NCBI RefSeq assembly: GCF_024006985.1
Contig: NZ_JAMXIB010000006.1
Span: 62,001-126,000 of the forward strand
Reading direction: 5' to 3'
Length of the DNA: 64,000 nt
From: Robiginitalea marina
GTDB taxonomy: Bacteria > Bacteroidota > Bacteroidia > Flavobacteriales > Flavobacteriaceae
A program made the position numbers and the translations under genes. The notes beneath the pieces are model-generated. The model saw only the letters and a list, made by a program, of their open reading frames with translations, made no database searches and was not told where the DNA came from. Of the stretch, positions 54,426 to 62,975 are shown in pieces. The number at the start of each line of letters is the position of its first letter. Within the stretch, counting starts at the first letter, position 1.

Positions 54426-55160
54426 ATGCTCCGCATCTTCCGCCAAATGCGTCAAAAACTGCTCCCTGAAAACCGATTCAGCAAATACCTCTTATATGCG
54501 CTAGGGGAGATTGCCCTGGTAGTCATCGGAATCCTGATCGCCCTGCAGGTCAATGACTGGAACGAATCCCGCCTTTCGAGAGCGGAAATGGCAAAAGTAT
54601 ATGTTTCCATCCTTGATGACCTGGAGAATGACTATGGGAGATTAGCTCAGATTCTGCCCGATTTTGAATGGAAAATCAGCGTGATTCATGGAATTATCAC
54701 GGAACCTCCTACCCCCGGGCAATGGGTTGCCAATGATTCCCTCTTTAATTCCTTCAGTTCCTTCGCCGATTTCGAAATTGGCAAAGAGCGCTTTGAACTG
54801 CTTAAAACCAAAGTGGCTGTTGATGAACAAAGCAGGGTTCTGAACAATCGGATTACCGATTTTTACAAAAAACACTCCACCGACATTGGGGTGCGAACCT
54901 ATTAGGCAAATATGAGCTATCACCGGAATGTTGCCTACTGGGAAGAACACGAACCGTGGCTCAGTTTGGCATTGGTCGACAGGGACTTTTCGAAACTGGG
55001 TCAACATGCCGAGAACAATCCCATTTTCAGAAATAAACTCAGCTGGTACAGGATCATGTTGTCACGGCTTAAGGCAGCCTTACTGGCCTATCAAACCGAA
55101 TCTGGGGTTTTGGCCGATGAGATCCGTGCCTATCTCAGGACAGCTGAGCCTGGAACGTAA
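54426..55160 (+). pseudogene. DUF6090 gene with in-frame TAG
   Basis: The frame from 54426 has the DUF6090 signature (YLLYALGEIALVVIGILIAL, QVNDWNESR) and hits TAG at 54903-54905. The same frame resumes as ANMSYHRNVAYWEEH and ends at 55160; read through, it gives 244 residues, the size of its paralogues (249, 262). One nonsense change is the simplest view; the 159-residue N-terminal product may still be made. Confidence 0.8.
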
Positions 55161-55375
55161 ATGCCCCGTGTTTTGTGAAGCCCATCGGCCTTCGGTTCCT
55201 TTGCAAACGCTTTCTTCTCTAATCCCTGCTCATTTCACCCGGCCCAGGGGGCTCACTAAATCCGGACAAGCGCTTTTCATTGAAACAGATAGTGGATTAC
55301 CCATAGTACAAATGCGGTGATACCCGGGTTTCGCGGAAGTGTTATCTTAGGGCATTCAGCGGAATACCCTACACA

Positions 55376-56515
55376 ATGCACGTTACACTGCTATTGGCAC
55401 CCCTTGGGCTGCGCCAAAAAAGTCAATTCATCGCGCTTCTTTTTTTCAGCATGAGTGCTTTCGGACAAACGGTGACCTACAACCACCTTGTGGATTCCAC
55501 CCATGCGGAAACGAAAGCGGTGATGGCGCTTTTTGAAAACTACCTGGCTTCAAATCCCCAAAACAAGGGGAAGAACCCCTTTTGGAATTCGGAAGAACAG
55601 GAGAAGCACCAGCATTATGACTTCTTGGAAAGCGAATTCCAGCCCTCACTCTATATGGGGTTTCCCGTACATGTGCTGAGCATAAAATTCAAAAACGGGG
55701 TTTGCCGGATTAAAGCGCAATTTTCCTATTGCAGGGAAGATGGAAGCCCGTACGTTTTAGCCATCGCAAACTATGTTGCCAAAAAGGAAAACGGAACCTA
55801 TAAGCTGTACAATTCCCTGACCGAAAACAAGCAAAGTTGGGAGTGTACCACGGTTGGCCTGGTGGATTTTTATTATCCGGCATACCACCGGTTCGACTAT
55901 GAAAAGGCCCAAAAGCTGAACGGGTTTATACGGCAAACCTGCAAGGACTTTGGGGTGCAACCCAAACCCTTTGAATATTACCTCGCTGACGAATATGACG
56001 AAATTCAGGAACTAAAGGGATTGGATTATTATATCGGCATGGGCGGGGAAGCAAGGCCCGGTGGCAAAGCAACGGACGACAAGGTGTATTGCGGCGGTTT
56101 GGGGGAATATTATGCCCACGAAGTCTTCCACGTTCAAATAGACGAACACTTCCCAAACAAACACTTCTGGGTTTCCGAAGGCCTTGCGACCCTGCTGGGC
56201 GGAAGCCGTGGGAAAACCCTGGATTGGCACCTGAAACGCACAAACCGCTATTTGCAGGAACACCCCGAAACAGACCTGAACCACATGCTCAGGCTAACAA
56301 ACCTGGATCACGAAACGTCCTACCACTATGTCCTGGGCGGGCTGATCGCCCGTAAAATACTGGACAAAGGGGGTTGGAGCTCTCTCAGGGAATTTATGTC
56401 CGCCGGAAAATCGGATGAAGCGTATTACCAGGCGATTGAGAAGCACCTTGGGGTAAAGCAATCGGAGCTCAACGCCTATATTCGGGAGCAACTACAACTC
56501 GAATCGAAAAAATAA
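55376..56515 (+). CDS. Exported gluzincin-type metallopeptidase-like protein
   Basis: 379 residues with a signal peptide (FFSMSAFGQ). A zinc motif HEVFHVQIDEHF near residue 248 is followed by a Glu ligand candidate in VSEGLATLLGG, the layout of M1-like/peptidase_MA proteins. The N-terminal half (IKFKNGVCRIKAQF) is probably a separate beta domain. TGTTATCTTAG upstream at 55339 is promoter-like. The 3' end is duplicated as a fragment at 57523. Substrate unknown. Confidence 0.7.
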   Translation: MHVTLLLAPLGLRQKSQFIALLFFSMSAFGQTVTYNHLVDSTHAETKAVMALFENYLASNPQNKGKNPFWNSEEQEKHQHYDFLESEFQPSLYMGFPVHVLSIKFKNGVCRIKAQFSYCREDGSPYVLAIANYVAKKENGTYKLYNSLTENKQSWECTTVGLVDFYYPAYHRFDYEKAQKLNGFIRQTCKDFGVQPKPFEYYLADEYDEIQELKGLDYYIGMGGEARPGGKATDDKVYCGGLGEYYAHEVFHVQIDEHFPNKHFWVSEGLATLLGGSRGKTLDWHLKRTNRYLQEHPETDLNHMLRLTNLDHETSYHYVLGGLIARKILDKGGWSSLREFMSAGKSDEAYYQAIEKHLGVKQSELNAYIREQLQLESKK

Positions 56516-56634
56516 ATGTTGGCAAAAATGGGTATTGGCCCAGAGCGGGTTTGAAAAGTCATTCCTGCGCATATCCATCTCCTCCACAGGACGACATGAC
56601 ACAATCAAAACGGGGAGAAAACCGTTTATCAGGT

Positions 56635-57486
56635 ATGAAAAGACTTCAATACCTGCTTTTTATCCTTCCCTTTATACTGGTTTTAGGATGTAATAAGGAT
56701 GAAGACAGTCTGGCCGGACCGCCGACGGCAAAATTCCTTTTCGAGGATGGGTTCGAAACCCAAAACAATGCTATGGACGAACTTTTTCCTTCAGATAACA
56801 CCAGGTGGTCAACCCTTCAACACACCGACCCTGCCAATGCCACCAATGAAATATCGGTAACAAACACCGAATTTTCGGAAGGGGAAGATGCCCTGCGAAT
56901 TGTGGCATTCCCATCGGACAGCCAATTGTCAAAAATGGATATTGAGAAGAATGGCCTGTCGATACAATCCGGCGACAGGGTGGCCATCAGGGCCGATTTC
57001 TTAATCCGCGGCAGGGAACCCCTGACCAACCTGCTGCTCATTGATTTGGAGTGCTGTTCGTGCTGGGATCCGAATGTAGGGGACAACTATGGCTCTGAAA
57101 ACCAATGCCCCGGGGTCCGGTTAATGATTTCGGGGGAAAAAGACTATCTTACTATCGAAAGGGGTAAAATTTCGGGTACTACCCTGCAACAAACCGATTT
57201 GGTTTTTCCCAGAAACCAATGGGTGACGGTTGAATGGGAAATGACCTTATCCGACAACGAAACCGGACAGAACAGGTTAACGATCGATGGGGTGGAGGTT
57301 ATCGATGAAAATGCCATGAATATGCCCAACCCACAAGTTTTCAGGGACGTTTTTGCCATAGAAGGCATTGACTTCAACCTGCAGCAACCAACCACATACG
57401 AACGGGTACAAGTCGGGGCAACAGCAAATCCCACGGCAGGCAGGGTGGAAATGTTCGTCGATAATTTCACCATTAAAGTCTGGTAA
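56635..57486 (+). CDS. Large lipoprotein with a lectin/polysaccharide-lyase-like fold
   Basis: 283 residues from the Met at 56635, lipobox ending LVLGC. The mature part looks like a concanavalin-like jelly roll as in polysaccharide lyase family 7/heparin-lyase-type proteins: FEDGFET, an RADFLIRG strand, NQWVTVEWEMTLSD and a closing VDNFTIKVW. A Cys trio sits in ECCSCWDPN. No catalytic residues recognised; probably carbohydrate-binding. It lies between a peptidase gene and a duplicate of that gene's tail. Confidence 0.6.
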   Translation: MKRLQYLLFILPFILVLGCNKDEDSLAGPPTAKFLFEDGFETQNNAMDELFPSDNTRWSTLQHTDPANATNEISVTNTEFSEGEDALRIVAFPSDSQLSKMDIEKNGLSIQSGDRVAIRADFLIRGREPLTNLLLIDLECCSCWDPNVGDNYGSENQCPGVRLMISGEKDYLTIERGKISGTTLQQTDLVFPRNQWVTVEWEMTLSDNETGQNRLTIDGVEVIDENAMNMPNPQVFRDVFAIEGIDFNLQQPTTYERVQVGATANPTAGRVEMFVDNFTIKVW

Positions 57487-57522
57487 CCAAAATCGCCGGC
57501 ATGGGATACCGACCTGGGTAGA

Positions 57523-57640
57523 CTGGTCGCCCGGAAAATACCGGACAAACGGGGTTGGAGCTAACCCGGGGAATTTATGTCCGCTGGAAAATCGGAAGAA
57601 GTGTATTATCAGTTGATTGAGAAGCACTTTGCAATAAGCC
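57523..57640 (+). pseudogene. Duplicated tail of the metallopeptidase gene
   Basis: Nucleotide match to 56342-56460, covering the part that encodes LIARKILDKGGW to IEKHLG, with scattered changes and a stop codon. It shows that a tandem paralogue once existed here and was mostly lost. Confidence 0.8.
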
Positions 57641-57752
57641 AGGCCCACACCTTAGTGAAATGCCGTTTTTTGCCATTCGAAAGGGTAACGTACAAGTTAC
57701 AGGCTGCTATTAAACAAAACGGGGGCGTTATCCTAACCATTAAAAACTACGC

Positions 57753-58127
57753 ATGAAATCAGATATAGAAACCCGAAAGGATATCGAATTCCTGGTTAAT
57801 TCCTTTTACGACAAGGTCCGCCGAAACCCGGTTTTGAATTATATCTTCGAGGACGTGGTTAAAGTCCACTGGGAATCGCACCTGCCGAGGATGTACGATT
57901 TTTGGGGCAGCATTTTGCTGGGGGAACACAGCTTTTCCGGCAACCCTATGCAAAAGCACGTGGCCCTGAGCAAACGCACCCCCCTTACCGAAAAGGAGTT
58001 TGAAGAATGGCTGAGGGTATTCAGGGAAACCGTGGATGCCCTATTTGAAGGACGCAAAGCTGAAGAAGCCAAAACACGGGCAGAAATCATCGCACGCCTG
58101 ATGTTGCATAAAATCCAGTCTGCCTAA
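57753..58127 (+). CDS. Group III truncated haemoglobin
   Basis: 124 residues. Proximal haem His69 in GNPMQKHVAL; the N-terminal FLVNSFYDKVRRNPVLNYIF and the HLPRMYDFWGSILLG segment match TrHb3. These cytoplasmic globins bind O2, NO or cyanide. A 283-bp gap with an AT-rich core separates it from nadA downstream on the same strand. Confidence 0.9.
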   Translation: MKSDIETRKDIEFLVNSFYDKVRRNPVLNYIFEDVVKVHWESHLPRMYDFWGSILLGEHSFSGNPMQKHVALSKRTPLTEKEFEEWLRVFRETVDALFEGRKAEEAKTRAEIIARLMLHKIQSA

Positions 58128-58410
58128 ACCCTGCCTTTTCACTTGCCGTTTTACCATTGCCCTGAGGCATGTGGCCCGAACGCCCTTTAACGGGCACCCG
58201 GGGAGCTGAATGCCCTGGGATGGGTCGCCAGCCCCAGACCCTGTATGGAAGTCATTTTCATAATAATATATTTTTTGATAATTTTATCGTTTATAACGAA
58301 AGTCATTTTTATTTGTCCGGCAACCCCAGATCTTCGCGGCCCAAAGACGTATCAACAACGGTTCAGGATCAGTATTGCGGCCGCCTGAATCAACCCTGAA
58401 GAAAAACGCT
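58128..58410. other. Leader region of nadA
   Basis: 283 bp without a gene. A conspicuous AT-rich block at 58256-58310 in otherwise GC-rich DNA is the likely promoter region. No clear TAnnTTTG or known riboswitch seen. Confidence 0.4.
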
Positions 58411-59391
58411 ATGACCCTACCCCTGTTTGCGCCATTCAGCACCATAAAGGACAACCCTTCAAACCAGGACCTTGCCGCAGAAATCAAGGATTTAAAAAAG
58501 ACCAAAAATGCTGTCCTCCTGGCCCATTATTACCAACGTCCGGAGATCCAGGACGCAGCGGATTTTGTCGGAGACAGCCTGGCGCTTTCCCAACAAGCCG
58601 CGAAGGCGGAGGCAGATATCATCGTGTTTGCCGGGGTGCACTTTATGGCAGAAACGGCCAAAATCCTGAACCCGCGGAGTAAAGTCCTGCTGCCGGACCT
58701 GCAGGCCGGTTGTTCCCTGGCCCAATCCTGTCCCCCGGAGGCCTTCGGTGCATTCCTGGAATCGCATCCGGGGCATACCGTGGTGAGCTACATCAATTGT
58801 TCTGCTGAGGTGAAAGCGATGAGCGATTATGTGTGTACCTCCTCCAATGCACTTAAAATCATCCAAAGTATCCCTTCGGAAAAGCCGATAATTTTTGCGC
58901 CCGACAAAAATCTGGGGCGGTACCTGATTCGAAAAACGGGAAGGAAGATGCTGCTTTGGGACGGAAGTTGCACCGTACACGAGGCGTTCAGTATCGACAA
59001 ATTGCTGGAACTGCTGAAAGCCCATCCGGATGCCCGGGTACTGGCCCACCCGGAATCAGAGGAACACATCCTGACCATTGCACATTACGTGGGCTCTACT
59101 GCCGGCATGATCGCCCGGGTAAGGGCTCAGCCCCGGCAAAAATACCTCGTGGCCACCGAAGCGGGCATTCTCCACGAAATGCAGAAAAAAGTACCTAGTG
59201 CGAGCCTGATCCCGGTGCCTACCGCAGAAGACAATTCCTGTGCCTGCAGCGAATGTGCCTTTATGAAGGTCAATACGCTGGAAAAAATCCGAAACTGCCT
59301 TCGGGACGAAACCCCTGAAATCCTCGTTCCGGAAGTGCTCGCGGCAAAAGCAATGCGATCCCTGGAACGGATGCTGGAGTTGTCGGTGTGA
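58411..59391 (+). CDS. nadA: Quinolinate synthase
   Basis: 326 residues from the Met at 58411. The enzyme condenses iminoaspartate with dihydroxyacetone phosphate in NAD synthesis. Signatures: LAHYYQRPEIQDAADFVGDS, FAGVHFMAETAKIL, a 4Fe-4S Cys in DLQAGCSL, and the C-terminal CAFMKVNTLEKI. nadB and nadC are not adjacent. The 4Fe-4S cluster is oxygen-sensitive; the globin upstream may be coincidental. Confidence 0.95.
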   Translation: MTLPLFAPFSTIKDNPSNQDLAAEIKDLKKTKNAVLLAHYYQRPEIQDAADFVGDSLALSQQAAKAEADIIVFAGVHFMAETAKILNPRSKVLLPDLQAGCSLAQSCPPEAFGAFLESHPGHTVVSYINCSAEVKAMSDYVCTSSNALKIIQSIPSEKPIIFAPDKNLGRYLIRKTGRKMLLWDGSCTVHEAFSIDKLLELLKAHPDARVLAHPESEEHILTIAHYVGSTAGMIARVRAQPRQKYLVATEAGILHEMQKKVPSASLIPVPTAEDNSCACSECAFMKVNTLEKIRNCLRDETPEILVPEVLAAKAMRSLERMLELSV

Positions 59392-59427
59392 AAAAAAACC
59401 GGCAACCCCGCTTGGGGAATTGCCGGT
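59392..59427 (-). terminator. Bidirectional hairpin between nadA and the copper receptor
   Basis: Stem ACCGGCA/TGCCGGT (59398-59404 with 59421-59427), inner CCCC/GGGG. The plus-strand A-run at 59392-59398 is a T-run for the minus strand, making it a strong terminator for the receptor gene and a weaker one for nadA. Confidence 0.8.
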
Positions 59428-59461
59428 TTGCTATGCACATTGACTTCGTTTTCGCTACTCC

Positions 59462-61723
59462 CTACAGGGTAAAATTCACAGACGCAAAGATATTCTGCCC
59501 CGGGGCAAAAATCGGGAGGATACCGCCGCTGACCGGGCGGTTCAGGTGTTCGTAGTAATTTTCATCGAACAGGTTGTTTACCCCCAGGGTAAAGCGGGCC
59601 TTCTCAGATACCTGATAGGAGGCCCGGATATCGAGCAGGGAAAAAGACGGGGTTTCGGTTTCCCCGAATTCCGTGGAGACCCTCCCCTGCCGCAGCACGT
59701 GCCGGAAGACGAGTTCCGGGGTAAGCCGCCCTTTTACAAAGCTTCCCGCCAGGGTATACCGCAAATCCATGGGGGCGATTTCCGGCAGGGGTTCATCCCG
59801 CTCCAGGTCCTGGGCATAGGTGTAGGCTACCCCCACCTGCTGTTGGAGCTCCGGGAGGAGGCGCTGGGTCCAGGTGAGTTCAAAACCGGTTTTAAAGGCA
59901 TTGTCGATATTCACAAACCGGCGCACGCCCGGGCTCATCGGCAACCTTGGGGTAAGGTCCGGGTCGATGACGGAGGAGATAAATTCATCGAGGTATCCCA
60001 TAAAGACATCCACCCCGAGTTCGGTGTTCTTGCGTTTCCAGGCGTAGGTGAGGTCCAGCTGGTAGTTTACCTCGGCATCCAGGTTAGGGTTGCCAAGCAG
60101 CTCATAGGGATCCTGGCCGATGGGGAAATAATTGATAAACCGTTCTGCCAGGCCTGCGCTGCGTTGGGCCCTGGCCAGCCAGATCCCAACGGTGGACCCG
60201 CCCCCAAAGGTGCGGGTGGCCCCCAGGCTCAGGCTGGGGTTGAGCTGGGTTTGACTGCCATCCCCGTATTCGGCAAGGAACTCGGGGGCCGGGTCGCTGA
60301 TGCCCGAAACATTCAGTTCCACCCGGGTGGAAACCACATAACGCCAGGCCTTTGCTGCCAGCTGGTATTCCGCGAACAGGCTGCCTTTGGAGATATACCC
60401 GTCTTGCCAGGCGTTGTCCCGGGCCACCGTCCCCTGGTTGGGGCCCATTAAAAATTCCCGCACCCGGGTGCCCTCGGCCCCTTCGCCCCGGAAATCGGCC
60501 CCGGCGTACAGCGTATTGTTGTTAAAATTCCAGACCCCTTCGGTCCGGCCCCCGTAATTATAGGTTGTGGCCTCGGTTTCGGCATTCAGCATCCGCGGGT
60601 CGAGGGGTTTGAGGCGGTTGTCCATCAGGTGGTTCACAAAGGAAGCAAACACCGTGGTGTTCCACGACGTCAGGTGTTCCCGGTTAAATACCTTGTCGTA
60701 CCGGGCATTCATAAGCCAGGTGTCGTCTTCGCGCAGGTCCATGGTCAGGGCCGGGAAATCGGCGTCCCGGGCCACGTTATAAATGACCGACAGGCGCAAC
60801 TGGTCGTCTTCGGAGAATTTGAACCCGAAATTTCCGCCAAAGCTGCCCCGGTTGAAATCGGCCTGTACCTGGGTTCCATCCCCCGAGGTGTAGTCATTCC
60901 CCTGCGACCAGGAACCAAAGAAGGAGAGGTCGTGGTTTTCCCCGCTGAAGCCGAGCTGGCCCTCGTTGCGAAAGACCGAACCGTTGGCTTCGATCCCGTT
61001 GGACATGCGGCCATACACATCGGGGTCTTCGGAGAACCGGAGCCGGGAAGGCACAAAATTCAGGGTCGCTCCAAACCCTGTGCCATATCGCAGCGCGTGG
61101 GGGCCCTTGAGGATTTCAATCCGCTCCACCATATTGGGCGCCATCTGGCTGGTGGGCGGATCCATCCGGTTGGGGCAGGCGGCCGTGGCCCCCTGGGCCC
61201 CGCCCAGGACCACATTGAGCTGGTCGTATTTAAAGCCACGGAAGACCGGGTCGAAGCCGTAGTTCCCCCCTTTGCGGATGCCGCTGATGGCCGGTTCCTG
61301 CATCAGGATGGAGGTCGCGTCGTGCGCCAGGCGCTCCCGGTAATCGAGTTCCATTTCGGTCTCCGGCCGTTTTTCGGGCCTCAGGGCAATTACGGTCACC
61401 GGGTACAGGTCCACGTGGATTTCGGAGCGATAGAGCACTTTTTCTGCGATCAGGGCGAGTACCTCAGGGCTGTCCAGCACCCATTGCCCGTAATTCAGGT
61501 GCGACAAAACCAGGGACGTCCCCTCCTGGTAGGTGAGGTAGATCACCCCCCCGGAATCGGACACCCCTTGCAGGGCCCCGTATTTAAACGTAGCGTCGGT
61601 AATAGGGGCCCCGGTTTCGCGGTCCAGGAGCCTGATGGCGGATTCTTGTTGGGCCTGGGCAGGCACACCCCCGAGAAACAGGAGCACACACGCTACCCAC
61701 ACCCTCCTTAACAGAAGGTTCAT
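59462..61723 (-). CDS. TonB-dependent copper receptor, NosA/OprC type
   Basis: 753 residues: signal peptide, a short carboxypeptidase-regulatory-like domain (about 28-110), a plug with IEILKGPHALRYGTGFGATL, and a 22-strand-type barrel with C-terminal Phe-x-Leu. C183-x3-M187 in AACPNRMDPP is the copper-binding CxxxM signature of OprC/NosA, receptors that import copper for enzymes such as nitrous-oxide reductase. Preceded in its operon by a small Cys-rich protein and a predicted Fnr/Crp-regulated promoter. Confidence 0.9.
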   Translation of the reverse strand: MNLLLRRVWVACVLLFLGGVPAQAQQESAIRLLDRETGAPITDATFKYGALQGVSDSGGVIYLTYQEGTSLVLSHLNYGQWVLDSPEVLALIAEKVLYRSEIHVDLYPVTVIALRPEKRPETEMELDYRERLAHDATSILMQEPAISGIRKGGNYGFDPVFRGFKYDQLNVVLGGAQGATAACPNRMDPPTSQMAPNMVERIEILKGPHALRYGTGFGATLNFVPSRLRFSEDPDVYGRMSNGIEANGSVFRNEGQLGFSGENHDLSFFGSWSQGNDYTSGDGTQVQADFNRGSFGGNFGFKFSEDDQLRLSVIYNVARDADFPALTMDLREDDTWLMNARYDKVFNREHLTSWNTTVFASFVNHLMDNRLKPLDPRMLNAETEATTYNYGGRTEGVWNFNNNTLYAGADFRGEGAEGTRVREFLMGPNQGTVARDNAWQDGYISKGSLFAEYQLAAKAWRYVVSTRVELNVSGISDPAPEFLAEYGDGSQTQLNPSLSLGATRTFGGGSTVGIWLARAQRSAGLAERFINYFPIGQDPYELLGNPNLDAEVNYQLDLTYAWKRKNTELGVDVFMGYLDEFISSVIDPDLTPRLPMSPGVRRFVNIDNAFKTGFELTWTQRLLPELQQQVGVAYTYAQDLERDEPLPEIAPMDLRYTLAGSFVKGRLTPELVFRHVLRQGRVSTEFGETETPSFSLLDIRASYQVSEKARFTLGVNNLFDENYYEHLNRPVSGGILPIFAPGQNIFASVNFTL

Positions 61724-61777
61724 AGGTTTGTTTTTGAGAAATTGAAACTTGGGAAATCAGAGGGCCGGGGGATTTCT

Positions 61778-62185
61778 TTACCCGATCGCTAGGGGCCCGG
61801 GGGTGCGGTACTGCCCTTCCGGGGGCTGTACCACCTCAAAAACAAAAAGGAAGGTATGTAACTGGGATTCGCCCCAAAACAGCCTGGAAGGATCCGACCC
61901 GGACTCCTGCCCGGGAAAGGAATACCCGGGGATTTCCACGGCGATGATCGGGCTGTGGTCGGTTTTGGCCAACGGGGATTCAAAGGGGTTTTCGGGATCC
62001 TGTGCCTGTTCGCGGGCCAGCATTTTGGAGAGGTAGCACTTCCCGTTGCACTGCATTTCGGGCACCTCCCGGTTTTCGCACAAGACCGTGGCGATATACT
62101 CGTAATTCATCACGTACTCCGCCAGCGGCCAAAGGGGCCTGAGGGTCATCCAGAGGGCTAAGATGGCGAGGGCGAAGTTTTTCAC
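61778..62185 (-). CDS. Small Cys-motif protein, likely metal-handling, next to the copper receptor
   Basis: 135 residues, GTG start at 62185 with an N-terminal membrane or signal helix. C36, M44, C46 and C50 cluster in LCENREVPEMQCNGKCYL, a soft-metal-ligand pattern. It is 54 bp upstream of the copper receptor gene on the same strand. No named family recognised; a role in copper delivery is inferred from motif and context. The first TAnnTTTG lies only 5 bp before the GTG, so the mRNA may be nearly leaderless or the true start is further downstream. Confidence 0.65.
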   Translation of the reverse strand: MKNFALAILALWMTLRPLWPLAEYVMNYEYIATVLCENREVPEMQCNGKCYLSKMLAREQAQDPENPFESPLAKTDHSPIIAVEIPGYSFPGQESGSDPSRLFWGESQLHTFLFVFEVVQPPEGQYRTPGPLAIG

Positions 62186-62189
62186 AAGC

Positions 62190-62232
62190 CAAAATTAGGA
62201 AGGTCGGCGTCGGGTGGATATGACAATTATCA
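62190..62232 (-). promoter_or_regulatory. Predicted Fnr/Crp-type operator and promoter of the copper-receptor operon
   Basis: Minus-strand TAATTTTG at 62197-62190 (TAnnTTTG), with the dyad TGACAATTATCA at 62221-62232 centred 29.5 bp upstream of the element edge. The dyad differs from the hemN site at two of twelve positions. No -33 TTTG. Spacing is identical to 1469-1511. Confidence 0.55.
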
Positions 62233-62336
62233 TATAAAGATGTTTTTGTCTTTTAAAAAGAGGGGGCTTCGCCAGGCACCGGCATGGCCTGCATGAAAAT
62301 TCAAAACCTTTTTCCTCCGGGTGAAAATAAAAACAT

Positions 62337-62373
62337 TATCTTTGTTAACCATTTGGTTAATCTATTTGGTTAA
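62337..62373 (+). promoter_or_regulatory. Promoter and probable TetR operator of the efflux operon
   Basis: TATCTTTG at 62337-62344 is a perfect -7 element. Directly after it is TTAACCATTTGGTTAA (62345-62360), palindromic in 14 of 16 bases, then a second ATTTGGTTAA half (62364-62373) running into the start codon. A repressor bound here would cover the transcription start, so autorepression is likely. Confidence 0.65.
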
Positions 62374-62975
62374 TGAAGGACAAAGACACCGAAAAACGCA
62401 TCTTGCAGGCGGCTATTTCCGTTTTCCAAAAAAAGGGCATGGCAGGGGCGCGCATGCAGGAAATCGCCGATGAGGCCAACATCAATAAGGCGATGTTGCA
62501 TTATTACTTTCGCAGCAAACAGCAATTGTTCGAAGCGGTCTTCATGGGTGCCTTTGCGAAGCTGGCCCCCCAACTGAACCTCATCTTTGCCTCGGAGGAA
62601 CCCCTTTTTGAAAAGATTGAGGCATTCGTGTCGGGCTATATCGATTTCATCATTGAAAACCCCTTTTTACCTAGTTTCATCATTCAGGAATTGAATAACA
62701 ACCCCGAATTCGTCAACACGTTCCTCTCGCACCAGGGCAGGCCCAATCCTGTGCCGTTCCTGAAACAAATTGAAGGGGAGATCAGTGCGGGAACCATCAA
62801 AAGGATCCATCCGAAACACTTGTTGATCGACCTGCTGTCGCTCTGTGCCTTTCCCTTTGTTGCAAAATCCATGCTCACGGTGCTGTTGGAGCTTCCCGAC
62901 GGCGAATTTGACAGGCTTATGGAGGAACGAAAAACTATGATCTCCCAATTGATAATCGAAAACATCAAAGTATGA
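62373..62975 (+). CDS. TetR/AcrR-family repressor
   Basis: 200 residues. N-terminal helix-turn-helix: RILQAAISVFQKKGMAGARM, IADEANINKAMLHYYFRSKQ, then LFEAVF, the TetR signature. The remainder is an all-helical ligand-binding domain. Its stop overlaps the start of a TolC-like gene (62972), so it probably controls the efflux operon to its right as well as itself. Confidence 0.93.
   Translation: MKDKDTEKRILQAAISVFQKKGMAGARMQEIADEANINKAMLHYYFRSKQQLFEAVFMGAFAKLAPQLNLIFASEEPLFEKIEAFVSGYIDFIIENPFLPSFIIQELNNNPEFVNTFLSHQGRPNPVPFLKQIEGEISAGTIKRIHPKHLLIDLLSLCAFPFVAKSMLTVLLELPDGEFDRLMEERKTMISQLIIENIKV

Noticed and set aside
58256-58310. Third Fnr/Crp-type dyad upstream of nadA
   Set aside because: The AT-rich block contains TGATAATTTTATCG but no TGA-N6-TCA dyad and no TAnnTTTG at the right spacing.
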